In this document: positions 52,385-61,062 of the stretch, piece by piece
Layout of the letters: each line of letters starts with the position of its first letter
Position numbering within the stretch: position 1 is the first letter of the stretch
NCBI RefSeq assembly: GCF_000420425.1
Contig: NZ_ATUX01000011.1
Location: 1 to 64,000, forward strand
Direction of reading: 5' to 3'
Source of the DNA: Schaalia vaccimaxillae DSM 15804
Lineage (GTDB): Bacteria; Actinomycetota; Actinomycetes; Actinomycetales; Actinomycetaceae
DNA length: 64,000 bases
Notes under the pieces: model-generated
The model's input: the letters and a program-made list of their open reading frames with translations, nothing else
Database searches by the model: none
What the model was told of the DNA's origin: nothing
Made by a program: the position numbers and the translations under genes

Positions 52385-53356
52385 TTAGAGCAGCGACCCG
52401 ACAAGCCGATGCTTAATCTCGTACCGCTGGCCGGCCTTGAGGTCTACGGCCGTGGCCACACCAGCGTCAGACAGCGGATTCTCGCTGGCTGAAACGCCCA
52501 CGCCGAAGTCAAATGCCGAAGTCACAGGTTCAATACCCAGGCACACATTGGTGCCGCCCCAAGGCTCAAACTTGCGCCCACGGTTCGAGAACCACAGCAA
52601 CACAGAGCTCAAATACTCCCGCTCCCATTCAACGGCGACGCGGTATCCCTCGTCTTCATTATCCAAAGACACAACTCCCTGCTTCGGATTGGCCGCAAGG
52701 ACAATCTCATCCACGTCATCAGCCAAAGGCAGGCGCGTCAGATCAACCGTTCCTCCGCCGGATAGGGGAGCGGCGCTCAGGTCTGAAAACTGGGCTCCAA
52801 TTTCCAACTTGGTCGTTCCCGAATCGACGGGCAGCACGTGGTAGCTGTCAACCTCGGGCATCCTTAACTGCGCACCTCCGGTGCTTTCGGGCAGACGTAG
52901 GATCGGATGCAAGCCGAGTGGTAGGCGGGCGTCTTCGCGCATAATGATGGCATCGACAAACTCCACGGCGCCCTCGACGCAGGTGACGCGTCTCTCCACA
53001 CGAGCAACAGCTGAATCTGCATAGTCGAGGGCGAGGACGGCTTCGTTTTCACTTTGGCTGACTACCGTCCATGTGCCATTAGCGGAGTATCCGTGCGCCC
53101 ACTGACCCGGGCCTGTGTAGCCTTCACGCCACTCTTTGGGGAGATCTTCGGCACTCGCGGGGGCTGCGCCGAAGGGAACGCACAGGAAGTCCCCGCGCAG
53201 TTTGTCGAGCAAAGGTACCTCAGCAAAACCATCCCATTGAGCGGTGTAGGTGGGGGTGAAAGCGTGGTTGGTATCGGCTTCAAAAGTCGCTGTGACCATG
53301 GCTGCCTGCAGCTGGATGGCTGCACGTACCTTGCTGGTGCCGATGGTGATTTCCAT
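52385..53356 (-). CDS. Aldose 1-epimerase-like protein (GalM fold)
   Basis: A 323-residue protein resembling the aldose 1-epimerase/galactose mutarotase superfamily. HPILRLPESTGG and the WGGTNVCLGIEPVTSAFDFG region (the conserved Glu near the C-terminus of mutarotases) are visible. It would interconvert sugar anomers in the cytoplasm. It is divergent from the fucosidase importer operon, so L-fucose or xylose could be the substrate. The N-terminal half is less typical, hence moderate certainty. Confidence 0.75.
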   Translation of the reverse strand: MEITIGTSKVRAAIQLQAAMVTATFEADTNHAFTPTYTAQWDGFAEVPLLDKLRGDFLCVPFGAAPASAEDLPKEWREGYTGPGQWAHGYSANGTWTVVSQSENEAVLALDYADSAVARVERRVTCVEGAVEFVDAIIMREDARLPLGLHPILRLPESTGGAQLRMPEVDSYHVLPVDSGTTKLEIGAQFSDLSAAPLSGGGTVDLTRLPLADDVDEIVLAANPKQGVVSLDNEDEGYRVAVEWEREYLSSVLLWFSNRGRKFEPWGGTNVCLGIEPVTSAFDFGVGVSASENPLSDAGVATAVDLKAGQRYEIKHRLVGSLL

Positions 53357-53706
53357 GATGATCGCTCCTTTGTTATGTCAGGGTGAGAGGTTAGGGGAGG
53401 TTGTTTTCCTCTGAAATCTACTTGTTATCAGGTCGTAATTTTGTTGACTATGAGTGGTATTTCATTGGAAATTCAGCCTTTTTGCTCCTTCGAGAAAAGC
53501 TTGAAGCATAAAAGCGTTGTTCCATTGACATTGTCCTGATACTGTTTGCTTTGTCATATTCAAAGATGAAACGTGGCAACAATGTCAGGTGTTTTCGATT
53601 GGTCGGCACTCCGGTGTGTCGAAGCAACCGTGCCGAGCTTACACCCGTACATAGGCTCCGACCTTTTGGGTTGGTGCCCGTCCATTTCAGGAATGAGGCT
53701 GAATCA
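53357..53706. promoter_or_regulatory. Divergent intergenic region, epimerase-like / fucosidase operon
   Basis: This 350-bp AT-richer gap must hold promoters for both directions. TTGACA occurs at 53525-53530 and an extended -10-like TGATACTGT at about 53537-53545, but they are not properly spaced with each other. I see no convincing palindromic operator and no gene. Confidence 0.4.
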
Positions 53707-54957
53707 ATGCGCAATTTCAAGAAAGCGGCCATCGTCGCTACAGCGATCCTTCCAATGGTCGCCCTCGCAGCATGCTCCGGCGGATCGGGCGCTGAATCCG
53801 ACTCCGGCGAGGCATCGGCACGCACCACCCAGATGTACGCGTGGGTGTCCGCAGAATCTGACCGCCAGCAGTGGCAGGCATTCGTTGACGCCGCCAAAGA
53901 GGTCAACCCCGAATTCGAATTAACCTTCGACGGCCCGGCCTTCACCGACTACTTCACGAAGGTTAAAACCCGCATGATGGCGGATGACGCACCATGCATC
54001 TTGACGACGCAGGCGGCGCGAGCCCAAGAACTTCGGGGAATCCTCACCCCTTTGGATGATCTGATGAAGGCTAACGGTATCGAAGCCTCGACCTACAACG
54101 AAGCCATGATGACGGGTATGACTATCGACGGTAAGGTCGTTGCTTTACCGTATGATGCTGAACCGGATGTCCTTTACTACAATCGCGCGCTATTTAAGGA
54201 AGCAGGGCTGACAGAACCGGGTACCGATTACACAACCAACCAGTTCCTTTCTGACGCCAAGGCTCTGACCAAGGACGGTAAGTGGGGCCTGGCCGTCAAG
54301 CCCTCTTTCATGGATAACGCCCCCGGCGTCTTCGCCTACTCCTTCGGTGGCGCCGTGTCCGCAGACGGTAAGCCCACGATGACCGATCCTAAGGTCGTCG
54401 AGGGCGTCCAATTCGCTTTCGATCTCATCGGCAAAGAAAAGGTTGCTCAAGCCCCCAACGCAGCCGATGGTGATGGTCCTTCCCAGGGTGCCTTCACTTC
54501 GGGTACTGCCGCCATGCTTTTCGATGGTCCCTGGATGTACTCGACTTTCGAAGCAGAACTTGGTGAAAATCTTGGCGTCGCAGTCATTCCCACACCGGAT
54601 GGCAAAGCTCAGGGCGTCGTCCAGGGATCCGGATTTGGTATCGCCGAAAGTTGTCCAGACAAGGACGCGGCTTTTAAGGTCCTTATGCAGCTGGTGACAC
54701 CGGAGGTTGTCGGTAAGGTTGCTGCTACCCGTGGCACCGTTCCTTCGATTGATTCGGTCATCGACCAGTGGGCTGAGGGTAAGCCTGCGGATTCGGTGGC
54801 AGCTATTGAAGCCATGCTGGCAAACGGTACTCCGCTGGTGACCACCACTGAGTGGAACCAGATTTCGACCTCGTTCATCCAGTACAGCCCTGAAGGCTTC
54901 CGCGGAACCCGCACAGCCGAAGACATCCTCACCTCAATTGAGGGTTCGGCAGGCTGA
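53707..54957 (+). CDS. Sugar ABC transporter substrate-binding lipoprotein (CUT1, fucosidase locus)
   Basis: A 416-residue family-1 solute-binding protein with signal FKKAAIVATAILPMVALAAC|SGG. GAGG lies 8 bases before the ATG at 53707. It heads an operon with two permeases and a GH29 alpha-L-fucosidase, so a fucosylated oligosaccharide is the likely ligand (xyloglucan side-chain fragments or host glycans). No ATPase and no local regulator are linked. Confidence 0.92.
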   Translation: MRNFKKAAIVATAILPMVALAACSGGSGAESDSGEASARTTQMYAWVSAESDRQQWQAFVDAAKEVNPEFELTFDGPAFTDYFTKVKTRMMADDAPCILTTQAARAQELRGILTPLDDLMKANGIEASTYNEAMMTGMTIDGKVVALPYDAEPDVLYYNRALFKEAGLTEPGTDYTTNQFLSDAKALTKDGKWGLAVKPSFMDNAPGVFAYSFGGAVSADGKPTMTDPKVVEGVQFAFDLIGKEKVAQAPNAADGDGPSQGAFTSGTAAMLFDGPWMYSTFEAELGENLGVAVIPTPDGKAQGVVQGSGFGIAESCPDKDAAFKVLMQLVTPEVVGKVAATRGTVPSIDSVIDQWAEGKPADSVAAIEAMLANGTPLVTTTEWNQISTSFIQYSPEGFRGTRTAEDILTSIEGSAG

Positions 54958-54987
54958 CTTTCTTTTCCACGAACGGACGGACGACAC

Positions 54988-55956
54988 GTGAGCACCTCAG
55001 TGACAACCCACGAGGTCGCCACCAAACCCACCCATCAAGCGCGCGGAGCCGACAAGAATGCCGGCTCCGCCGCCCGGGTCGGACGTGGTGACGGTCTGAG
55101 AGCATCGATCTACCTGGCCCCCGGGATGTTGGGCTTCCTCTGCTTCATCATCATCCCGCTTATCGCATCGTTCATCATTAGCTTCTTTGACTGGTCCCTT
55201 TACGGAGGAGCAACCTTCGTTGGGCTCGGTAACTTCCAGCGGATGCTCAGCGGCGAAGACCCGGCTTTCTCGACGATCATGCGCAACACGGTCGTCTTTG
55301 CGTTCTCCTACACAATCCTCAACCTTGTAATCTCCACAGGCCTAAGCTATTGGCTTCAGCAGATTCCCGAATTCTGGTCACGAGTCCTCCGAGTCATTTT
55401 CTTCATTCCGGTCGTCACCCCGATGGCCGGTAACGCATTGATTTGGCGCCTTCTGCTCTCTGATCAAGGCGTCGTTAATTCGTGGCTCGACAAAATTGGT
55501 ATCGGCCCCATTTCTTTCCTCAATGAACCTGCTCTGGCGATGGGATCACTCCTTGTGATGTCGCTGTGGCAGGGTTTGGGATACAACATTGTGGTCCTGA
55601 CGGCGGGGCTCAACGGTGTCAATACATCGGTTCTAGAAGCTGCTGAAATCGACGGTGTCAACGCCTGGCAGAAGTTCTTCAAGGTTGTTTTCCCAATGAT
55701 TTCCCCAACGGTCTTTTTCTGCACAATCATGACCGTCATCGGAGCCTTCAAGGTCTTCGCTCAGCCTTACTTCCTGACTATGGGCGGACCGGGCGAAGCC
55801 ACTAACACCATGGTCTTGGCTCTCTACCGCAACGGTTTTGCCTTCGACAAGCTGGGTTACGCATCAGCTCTGGCGTGGGTACTTTTCGTGATCGTTATGG
55901 TCCTGACCGCACTGCAGTTCAGCCAACAGAAGAGGTGGGTGAATTACGATGCCTGA
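54988..55956 (+). CDS. Sugar ABC transporter permease (MalF-like)
   Basis: A 322-residue CUT1 permease with a 35-residue polar tail, six membrane spans and the EAA loop EAAEIDGVNAWQKFFKVVFP. It begins with GTG at 54988; the ribosome site is weak (ACGGACGGA). It overlaps the next permease by 8 bases. Confidence 0.92.
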   Translation: MSTSVTTHEVATKPTHQARGADKNAGSAARVGRGDGLRASIYLAPGMLGFLCFIIIPLIASFIISFFDWSLYGGATFVGLGNFQRMLSGEDPAFSTIMRNTVVFAFSYTILNLVISTGLSYWLQQIPEFWSRVLRVIFFIPVVTPMAGNALIWRLLLSDQGVVNSWLDKIGIGPISFLNEPALAMGSLLVMSLWQGLGYNIVVLTAGLNGVNTSVLEAAEIDGVNAWQKFFKVVFPMISPTVFFCTIMTVIGAFKVFAQPYFLTMGGPGEATNTMVLALYRNGFAFDKLGYASALAWVLFVIVMVLTALQFSQQKRWVNYDA

Positions 55957-56803
55957 CACCAAGCTCGCGCGTCGGTCCACGCGAAAGAAAACCTTTACGA
56001 TTGTTAGCTCTGTATGCTTGACAATCCTGGCGATCCTTTTCCTCTTCCCCTTCTTCTGGATGCTCGTTACCTCTTTGAAGCCAACATCCGAAGTCTTTTC
56101 CGCAGGTTCTTCGCTGGTGGGTTCGCGGCTGGAGTGGTCAAACTACCCATCCGCCCTGTCGTCGATTCCTTTCGCCCGTGTCATCCTGAACTCGATCATC
56201 GTTTCGGTAAGCGGGTCGCTCCTGGCAATGCTTGTGTCGCTGCTGTCCGCCTACGCTTTTGCCAGGTTACGTTTCAAGTTCCGCGATCATCTCTTCTTGC
56301 TGTTCATCGGTACCCTCGTGCTACCCCAAGAGGTTTTGGTTATTCCATTGTTCTTAGGTTTGAACAAGCTTGGTCTGACAAACTCGTATTTCTCGCTGAT
56401 CGTGCCTTTCGCATTCGGAGCTTTCGGAGCGTTCCTCATTCGGCAATTCCTCATGCAGCTGCCCTTGGAGTTCGAGGAGGCCGCCCGGATTGACGGATGC
56501 AATGACTGGCGCATCATGACCCAGATCCTGCTTCCGCTACTCAAAGCGCCGATCCTTGTGGTCGGAGTCTTCGCCTTCATCGACTACTGGTCGACATTCC
56601 TATGGCCTCTCATCGTGATCAACGATCAGTCGATGGCGACAATCCCACTGGGCCTGCAGATGTTCTCAGGTGAACGCGGCACCGACTGGGGTCCAATGAT
56701 GGCAGCCGTCGCCATGACAACTATTCCCTCATTCCTCATCGTCGTCTTCCTCCAGAAACAACTGGAGAAGGGCGTCGCCCTCGGCGCATTTGGAGGTCGC
56801 TAA
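55949..56803 (+). CDS. Sugar ABC transporter permease (MalG-like)
   Basis: A 284-residue CUT1 permease with the EAA loop EAARIDGCNDWRIMTQILLP and six predicted spans. Its ATG lies inside the end of the preceding permease gene, with AGAGG upstream. It carries the ribosome site of the fucosidase gene in its last codons. Confidence 0.93.
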   Translation: MPDTKLARRSTRKKTFTIVSSVCLTILAILFLFPFFWMLVTSLKPTSEVFSAGSSLVGSRLEWSNYPSALSSIPFARVILNSIIVSVSGSLLAMLVSLLSAYAFARLRFKFRDHLFLLFIGTLVLPQEVLVIPLFLGLNKLGLTNSYFSLIVPFAFGAFGAFLIRQFLMQLPLEFEEAARIDGCNDWRIMTQILLPLLKAPILVVGVFAFIDYWSTFLWPLIVINDQSMATIPLGLQMFSGERGTDWGPMMAAVAMTTIPSFLIVVFLQKQLEKGVALGAFGGR

Positions 56804-56804
56804 C

Positions 56805-58133
56805 ATGGAATTTACACCGAAGAACCTGACCTACTCGGCAACCGACTGGGTTGACATCAAACGTCCGACCCCGCAGTGGTACAAGGACACGCCCCTGGGA
56901 TTCTTCATTCACTGGGGTGCTTATTCTGTGCCGGCGTGGGCTGAGGACCATGGTGAGCTCGGTACAGAAGCGGATTGGGCTGCCTGGTTCACCCATAACT
57001 CCTATGCCGAGTGGTACTACAACACGATCCGCATCGAAGGGTCGCCTGCCCAGCGACGCCACCGAGATATTTACGGGTCCCTGGACTACGACTCCTTCTT
57101 GGATATGTGGGATGCGTCGGAGTGGAATCCTGATGACTGGACGAACCTTTTTAAGAATGCGGGTGCCGATTATGCGGTGCTGACAACCAAGCACCACGAC
57201 GGCATCGCTTTGTGGGATGCCCCAGAGACCGGCAATCGCAATACCGTTCGGCGGGGGCCACGGCGCAATATCGTCGAAGAGTTCTGCGATTCGACGAGGG
57301 CGGCTGGCCTTCATGTCGGCTTGTACTATTCGGGTGGCCTGGACTGGCACTACCGTCCTTTCCCGCCCATCATGGCTGATGAGGAGTGCAACGATCTGTA
57401 CCGTCCCAAGGATGCGGAGTACGCGCGTTACGTTTTTGTCCACTCGAAGGACCTGATTGACCGCTACCGGCCCGATGTGTATTGGAATGACATTAACTGG
57501 CCGGATGAGGGTAAGAACTTCGGTGAGTTCGGCTTGGGTCGACTGATGGATCACTTCTATCAGGTGTGTCCCGAGGGGGTAACGAATGACCGCTACGGCG
57601 GTGTCCATTCAGACTTCCTGACCAGTGAGTACCAACATTTTGGTGCAGCCGAGGACGCTGCCATGTGGGAGAACTGCCGCGGAGTCGGTTTGTCCTTTGG
57701 GTACAACCGCAACGAGGGGCCGGAGCAGTATTTGTCGGGTCCCGATGCGGTGCGCCACCTGATCAATGTGGTGACTAAGGGTGGGCGCCTACTGCTTGAT
57801 GTGGGCCCCAAAGCTGATGGCTCTCTACCCACTGAGCAGTTGGCGGCTTTGGCTGGGTTGGCTGAGTTTATGGGCCCCCATAAGCCTGAGTTGGTGGCGG
57901 GGCAGGTCATTGAGCGTGAGGTGTCGTCCCCAGGTTGGGCCAGGGCGATTGCTCATGATGATCATGTTGCTGTGTTTGTCGATGAGACATCGAAGACCGT
58001 AGCCAACCTGCCTGAAGGGTTTGATTGGTCGCGGGTGTCGATCGCAAAGGGCAGCGTGTCTTTCGGTGATGGTGAGCTGTCGGTAGAGGTGCCCGAGGGC
58101 GTTCCCACTGTGGTGACGGCGCCAAGGAACTGA
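56805..58133 (+). CDS. GH29 alpha-L-fucosidase
   Basis: A 442-residue family 29 glycoside hydrolase. WYKDTPLGFFIHWGAYSVP begins the barrel, AVLTTKHHDGIALW carries the conserved His pair, and the nucleophile Asp229 is in VYWNDINWP. A C-terminal beta-sandwich of about 90 residues follows. No signal peptide, so it works in the cytoplasm on imported fucosides. GGAGG 8 bases upstream selects the ATG at 56805. It starts one base after the permease stop, which ties it to that importer. Confidence 0.93.
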   Translation: MEFTPKNLTYSATDWVDIKRPTPQWYKDTPLGFFIHWGAYSVPAWAEDHGELGTEADWAAWFTHNSYAEWYYNTIRIEGSPAQRRHRDIYGSLDYDSFLDMWDASEWNPDDWTNLFKNAGADYAVLTTKHHDGIALWDAPETGNRNTVRRGPRRNIVEEFCDSTRAAGLHVGLYYSGGLDWHYRPFPPIMADEECNDLYRPKDAEYARYVFVHSKDLIDRYRPDVYWNDINWPDEGKNFGEFGLGRLMDHFYQVCPEGVTNDRYGGVHSDFLTSEYQHFGAAEDAAMWENCRGVGLSFGYNRNEGPEQYLSGPDAVRHLINVVTKGGRLLLDVGPKADGSLPTEQLAALAGLAEFMGPHKPELVAGQVIEREVSSPGWARAIAHDDHVAVFVDETSKTVANLPEGFDWSRVSIAKGSVSFGDGELSVEVPEGVPTVVTAPRN

Positions 58134-58167
58134 CGTTACTCGTCCTCGTTAGCTCTTTCATTGCCTG

Positions 58168-58257
58168 CGAGGGACGCCCAAAACTGCGCCGAGGGACGCA
58201 CAGAGATAGCCACTGGCAATCTTGTGCGTCCCTCGTGAAACTTTTGGGCGTCCCTCG
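58168..58257. repeat. 22-bp-period array, locus 4, arranged as a large inverted repeat
   Basis: Two reverse cores (58168, 58190) and two forward cores (58226, 58248), each pair spaced 22 bp. The two 34-bp arms (58168-58201 and 58224-58257) are inverted copies matching at most positions, separated by 22 bp. Placed between the convergent fucosidase and GntR genes, the structure could fold as a long hairpin and serve both as terminator. Confidence 0.85.
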
Positions 58258-58293
58258 GGGGTGGGGCGGGGGTGTGTTGGGAAGGTTGGCGAC

Positions 58294-59067
58294 TTAGTTG
58301 GTGGCATTCCCGTCGGTCAAGGTCAACCTGAAAGAGTACAGTTCAGCGTTGTAAATGTGCGTGCCATATTCGATGACGGTGCCCTCTGAATCGTATGCAG
58401 TACGCGTCATTGTCAGGACTGGATCTCCAACTCGCATAGCCATTGGCTCTGCTTCGCTGGGTCGTAGAATCCGCGCGCCAATCTCCTGGTGAGCAGAAAC
58501 CGGTCGAATTCCTTTCTCCGCAAGACAGGCATACAGGCCTTTCGAATTGAGGTCAGTTAGGCGCGGTGCATGTGCGGCAGCTAGAACGTTGGTCATCAAA
58601 GCCAATGGTTGGTCGTCAACCAGACGTCGCCGCACAATGTGGATCACTTCGGTTCCAGGGGCGCAGCTCAAGTGTGAGGCAGCTTCTTCATCAGCAAGCT
58701 TGACGGAGTAAGAGACCACCTCAGTTGTCGGCGTAAAACCAGCTTTAAGTAGGTCTTCGTTGAGGGATGTTAAGGACAGCGGGCGGCGAACATGGGTGGG
58801 GGTTACACGTGTTCCAGCTCCCCGACGTCGGGTGAGCAGCCCGCGTGATACAAGGTCTTGAAGAGCTCGCCGTGCGGTGGGCCGAGATACCTCAAGGCGA
58901 TTCGCCATGGAAACTTCGTCTTCGATTAATTGTCCGGGCAACAAAGCACCAGTTGTAATCATCTGCCCGAGCGGTTCGGCAATCTGATTGTAAAGAGGAA
59001 CTGTGCTTTCGCGGTCCAGGCTGATGTTCGGAGCAAAGGGGACTTCGAGATTTGATGGGGTGGGCAT
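58294..59067 (-). CDS. iolR: GntR/HutC-family regulator of inositol catabolism
   Basis: A 257-residue GntR-type regulator. The N-terminal winged HTH (MANRLEVSRPTARRALQDLV) is followed by a UTRA ligand-binding domain of the HutC subfamily. It is divergent from iolC, with overlapping promoters and a TTTGT/ACAAA dyad between them, so it is the probable repressor of the iol operon and of itself. The name iolR is by position, not by orthology to the Bacillus DeoR-type IolR. Confidence 0.85.
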   Translation of the reverse strand: MPTPSNLEVPFAPNISLDRESTVPLYNQIAEPLGQMITTGALLPGQLIEDEVSMANRLEVSRPTARRALQDLVSRGLLTRRRGAGTRVTPTHVRRPLSLTSLNEDLLKAGFTPTTEVVSYSVKLADEEAASHLSCAPGTEVIHIVRRRLVDDQPLALMTNVLAAAHAPRLTDLNSKGLYACLAEKGIRPVSAHQEIGARILRPSEAEPMAMRVGDPVLTMTRTAYDSEGTVIEYGTHIYNAELYSFRLTLTDGNATN

Positions 59068-59109
59068 GTTGCGCTCCTAGCCGATGGAGACAAGATTCTG
59101 TCACCTGAC

Positions 59110-59138
59110 ATTCTATTTGTATGCACAAAGATTGACAA
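59110..59138 (-). promoter_or_regulatory. iolR promoter with operator dyad, overlapping the divergent iol promoter
   Basis: On the minus strand, -35 TTGTCA (complement of 59133-59138) and -10 TAGAAT (complement of 59110-59115) are 17 bp apart. The spacer contains TTTGT-ATGC-ACAAA (59116-59129), a dyad suited to a GntR dimer. A plus-strand TTGACA (59132-59137) overlaps this -35 and may drive iolC. Confidence 0.6.
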
Positions 59139-59209
59139 TGCCTTCGTCTACTGCAAACATTATTGAAATCCAATACCCCAAATCCTTCATGGAAAAGTGG
59201 AGAAGCCCC

Positions 59210-60187
59210 ATGGATTCAACGAAGAATCTCGATCTGCTAACTATTGGCCGCAGCGGAGTTGACATTTATCCGCTGGACATCGGAGTTGGCCTAGAAGATG
59301 TGTGCTCCTTCGGCAAGTTTCTGGGCGGTTCTCCAATGAACGTGGCCGTGGCCGCGGCTCGAATGGGACACGACTGCGCCATTCTGACCGGAGTCGGCAA
59401 CGATCCATTTGGTCGCTACGTTCGCAAAGAGATGCGTCGCCTGGGAGTTGATGATCAGTACGTTGTCGTCAACTCTGAACTGAACACGCCTGTCACCTTC
59501 TGCGAGATCTTCCCGCCTGACGACTTCCCCCTCTACTTCTACCGACAGCCAAGCGCCCCCGACCTGCAAATCAGCCCCGAAGACGTACCCACCCGGGCCG
59601 TACGCAACGCCAAAATCCTCTGGCTATCGGTCACCGGCCTATCTGAAGAGCCTTCACGATCAACCCATCACAAGGCCATCGCAGACCGAGCAGGCGGGCT
59701 GACCATCCTCGACCTCGACTACCGCCCCATGTTCTGGACTAACGAGGAAAGCGCACACATCGAAGTCGACCGAGCCCTTGAGGCCACGACAATCGCCATC
59801 GGCAACAAGGAAGAATGTCGGATCGCGGTTGGAGAGACGGACCCGGACCGCGCCGCCGACGCGCTGTTGGAACGTGGCGTTGAAATAGCCGTCGTTAAAC
59901 AAGGCCCCCTGGGAACCCTGGCAAAAACAGCAGAAGAACGCATTATCGTTCCCGTCACCCCCGTCCAAACCTATAACGGTCTTGGAGCCGGAGACTCCTT
60001 TGGTGGCTCGTTCTGCCACGGCATCCTCCAAGGATGGGACCTGGGGCGAATTATCCAATTTGCTTCCACAGCAGGCGCCATCGTTGCCACCCGCCTCGAA
60101 TGCTCCACGGCTATGCCCACGGAAAACGAAGTCCATCAGCTAATAGCCCAACATCCCAATACCGCCCCTATCGTCGAAAGCCTGTGA
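59210..60187 (+). CDS. iolC: 5-dehydro-2-deoxygluconokinase
   Basis: A 325-residue PfkB-family kinase that phosphorylates 5-dehydro-2-deoxy-D-gluconate in myo-inositol breakdown. LLTIGRSGVDIYPLDIGVGL and KFLGGSPMNVAVAAARMG match IolC, and NGLGAGDSFGGSF is the catalytic anion-hole motif. GGAG 7 bases upstream sets the start at ATG 59210; earlier in-frame ATGs would include the promoter region. The next gene begins 2 bp after its stop. Confidence 0.93.
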   Translation: MDSTKNLDLLTIGRSGVDIYPLDIGVGLEDVCSFGKFLGGSPMNVAVAAARMGHDCAILTGVGNDPFGRYVRKEMRRLGVDDQYVVVNSELNTPVTFCEIFPPDDFPLYFYRQPSAPDLQISPEDVPTRAVRNAKILWLSVTGLSEEPSRSTHHKAIADRAGGLTILDLDYRPMFWTNEESAHIEVDRALEATTIAIGNKEECRIAVGETDPDRAADALLERGVEIAVVKQGPLGTLAKTAEERIIVPVTPVQTYNGLGAGDSFGGSFCHGILQGWDLGRIIQFASTAGAIVATRLECSTAMPTENEVHQLIAQHPNTAPIVESL

Positions 60188-60189
60188 TC

Positions 60190-61062
60190 ATGGGCCTCAT
60201 CGAAGAACTCAGCCACATCCGTGCCACCGAACCCGAACGTATCGGGCAAGCTCTTGCAGCCAGACCCCGACCTAAGGTTGACCCCTCGGATAATTGCGCC
60301 AAACATATGGTTATTGCCTGTGACCATCCAGCTCGCGGAGCCCTGGGAGCTGGACGACGCCCCTGCGCAATGGCTAACCGCGAAGATCTTCTAGGTCGTA
60401 TCGTCACAGCTTTGGATAGACCCGGCGTCACAGGATTCCTTGGAACAGCAGACCTAATTGAGGACCTCGCCCTTTTAGGTGCCCTCGACGGTAAAAACGT
60501 CTGGGGCTCCATGAACCGCGGTGGGCTTCAAGGAGCCACCTTTGAAATCGACGACCGATTCACCGGCTACAACGCTGAAGGAATCGAAGCGTCGGGCCTA
60601 GACGGCGGCAAAATGCTAGTGCGCATTGACTATTCAGACCCTGCTACAGCAGACCTCCTCGAATCGGTGGGAGCAGCTGTGGACGACCTAGCGGACCGAA
60701 ACCTAGGTGCAATGGTAGAGCCTTTCATTTCCACTCGATCCGGCTCAACAGTCACCAATGACCTGACGCCAGATGCGGTCATGAAGTCCATCGCCATTGC
60801 TCAAGGACTTGGATCGACATCAGCGCGCACCTGGCTCAAACTTCCCTGCGTTGACAACATGGAACGCGTTATGAGCGCAACCACGTTACCCAGCCTCATC
60901 CTTGGCGGTGAAGTATCCGATGATGCAGACGATGCGAGAGCTTCATGGGCTCGAGCGTTGGAACTTCCAAACGTCCGAGGTCTCGTGATTGGACGATCCC
61001 TTCTATATCCAGCCGACGACGATGTTGCCGGTGCAGTCGACAGAGCGGTGGAACTGCTATGA
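60190..61062 (+). CDS. Cgl0158-family aldolase-like protein of inositol catabolism
   Basis: A 290-residue (beta/alpha)8-barrel protein of the group found in actinobacterial iol operons (Cgl0158 family). KHMVIACDHPARGALGAG, SMNRGGLQGATFEIDDRFTG and RTWLKLPCVDNMERVM are recognisable. The likely reaction is cleavage of 2-deoxy-5-keto-gluconate 6-phosphate to dihydroxyacetone phosphate and malonate semialdehyde, taking the place of IolJ; the invariant lysine in WLKLP would suit a Schiff-base mechanism, which is inference. Its stop overlaps the iolB start (ATGA). Confidence 0.85.
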   Translation: MGLIEELSHIRATEPERIGQALAARPRPKVDPSDNCAKHMVIACDHPARGALGAGRRPCAMANREDLLGRIVTALDRPGVTGFLGTADLIEDLALLGALDGKNVWGSMNRGGLQGATFEIDDRFTGYNAEGIEASGLDGGKMLVRIDYSDPATADLLESVGAAVDDLADRNLGAMVEPFISTRSGSTVTNDLTPDAVMKSIAIAQGLGSTSARTWLKLPCVDNMERVMSATTLPSLILGGEVSDDADDARASWARALELPNVRGLVIGRSLLYPADDDVAGAVDRAVELL

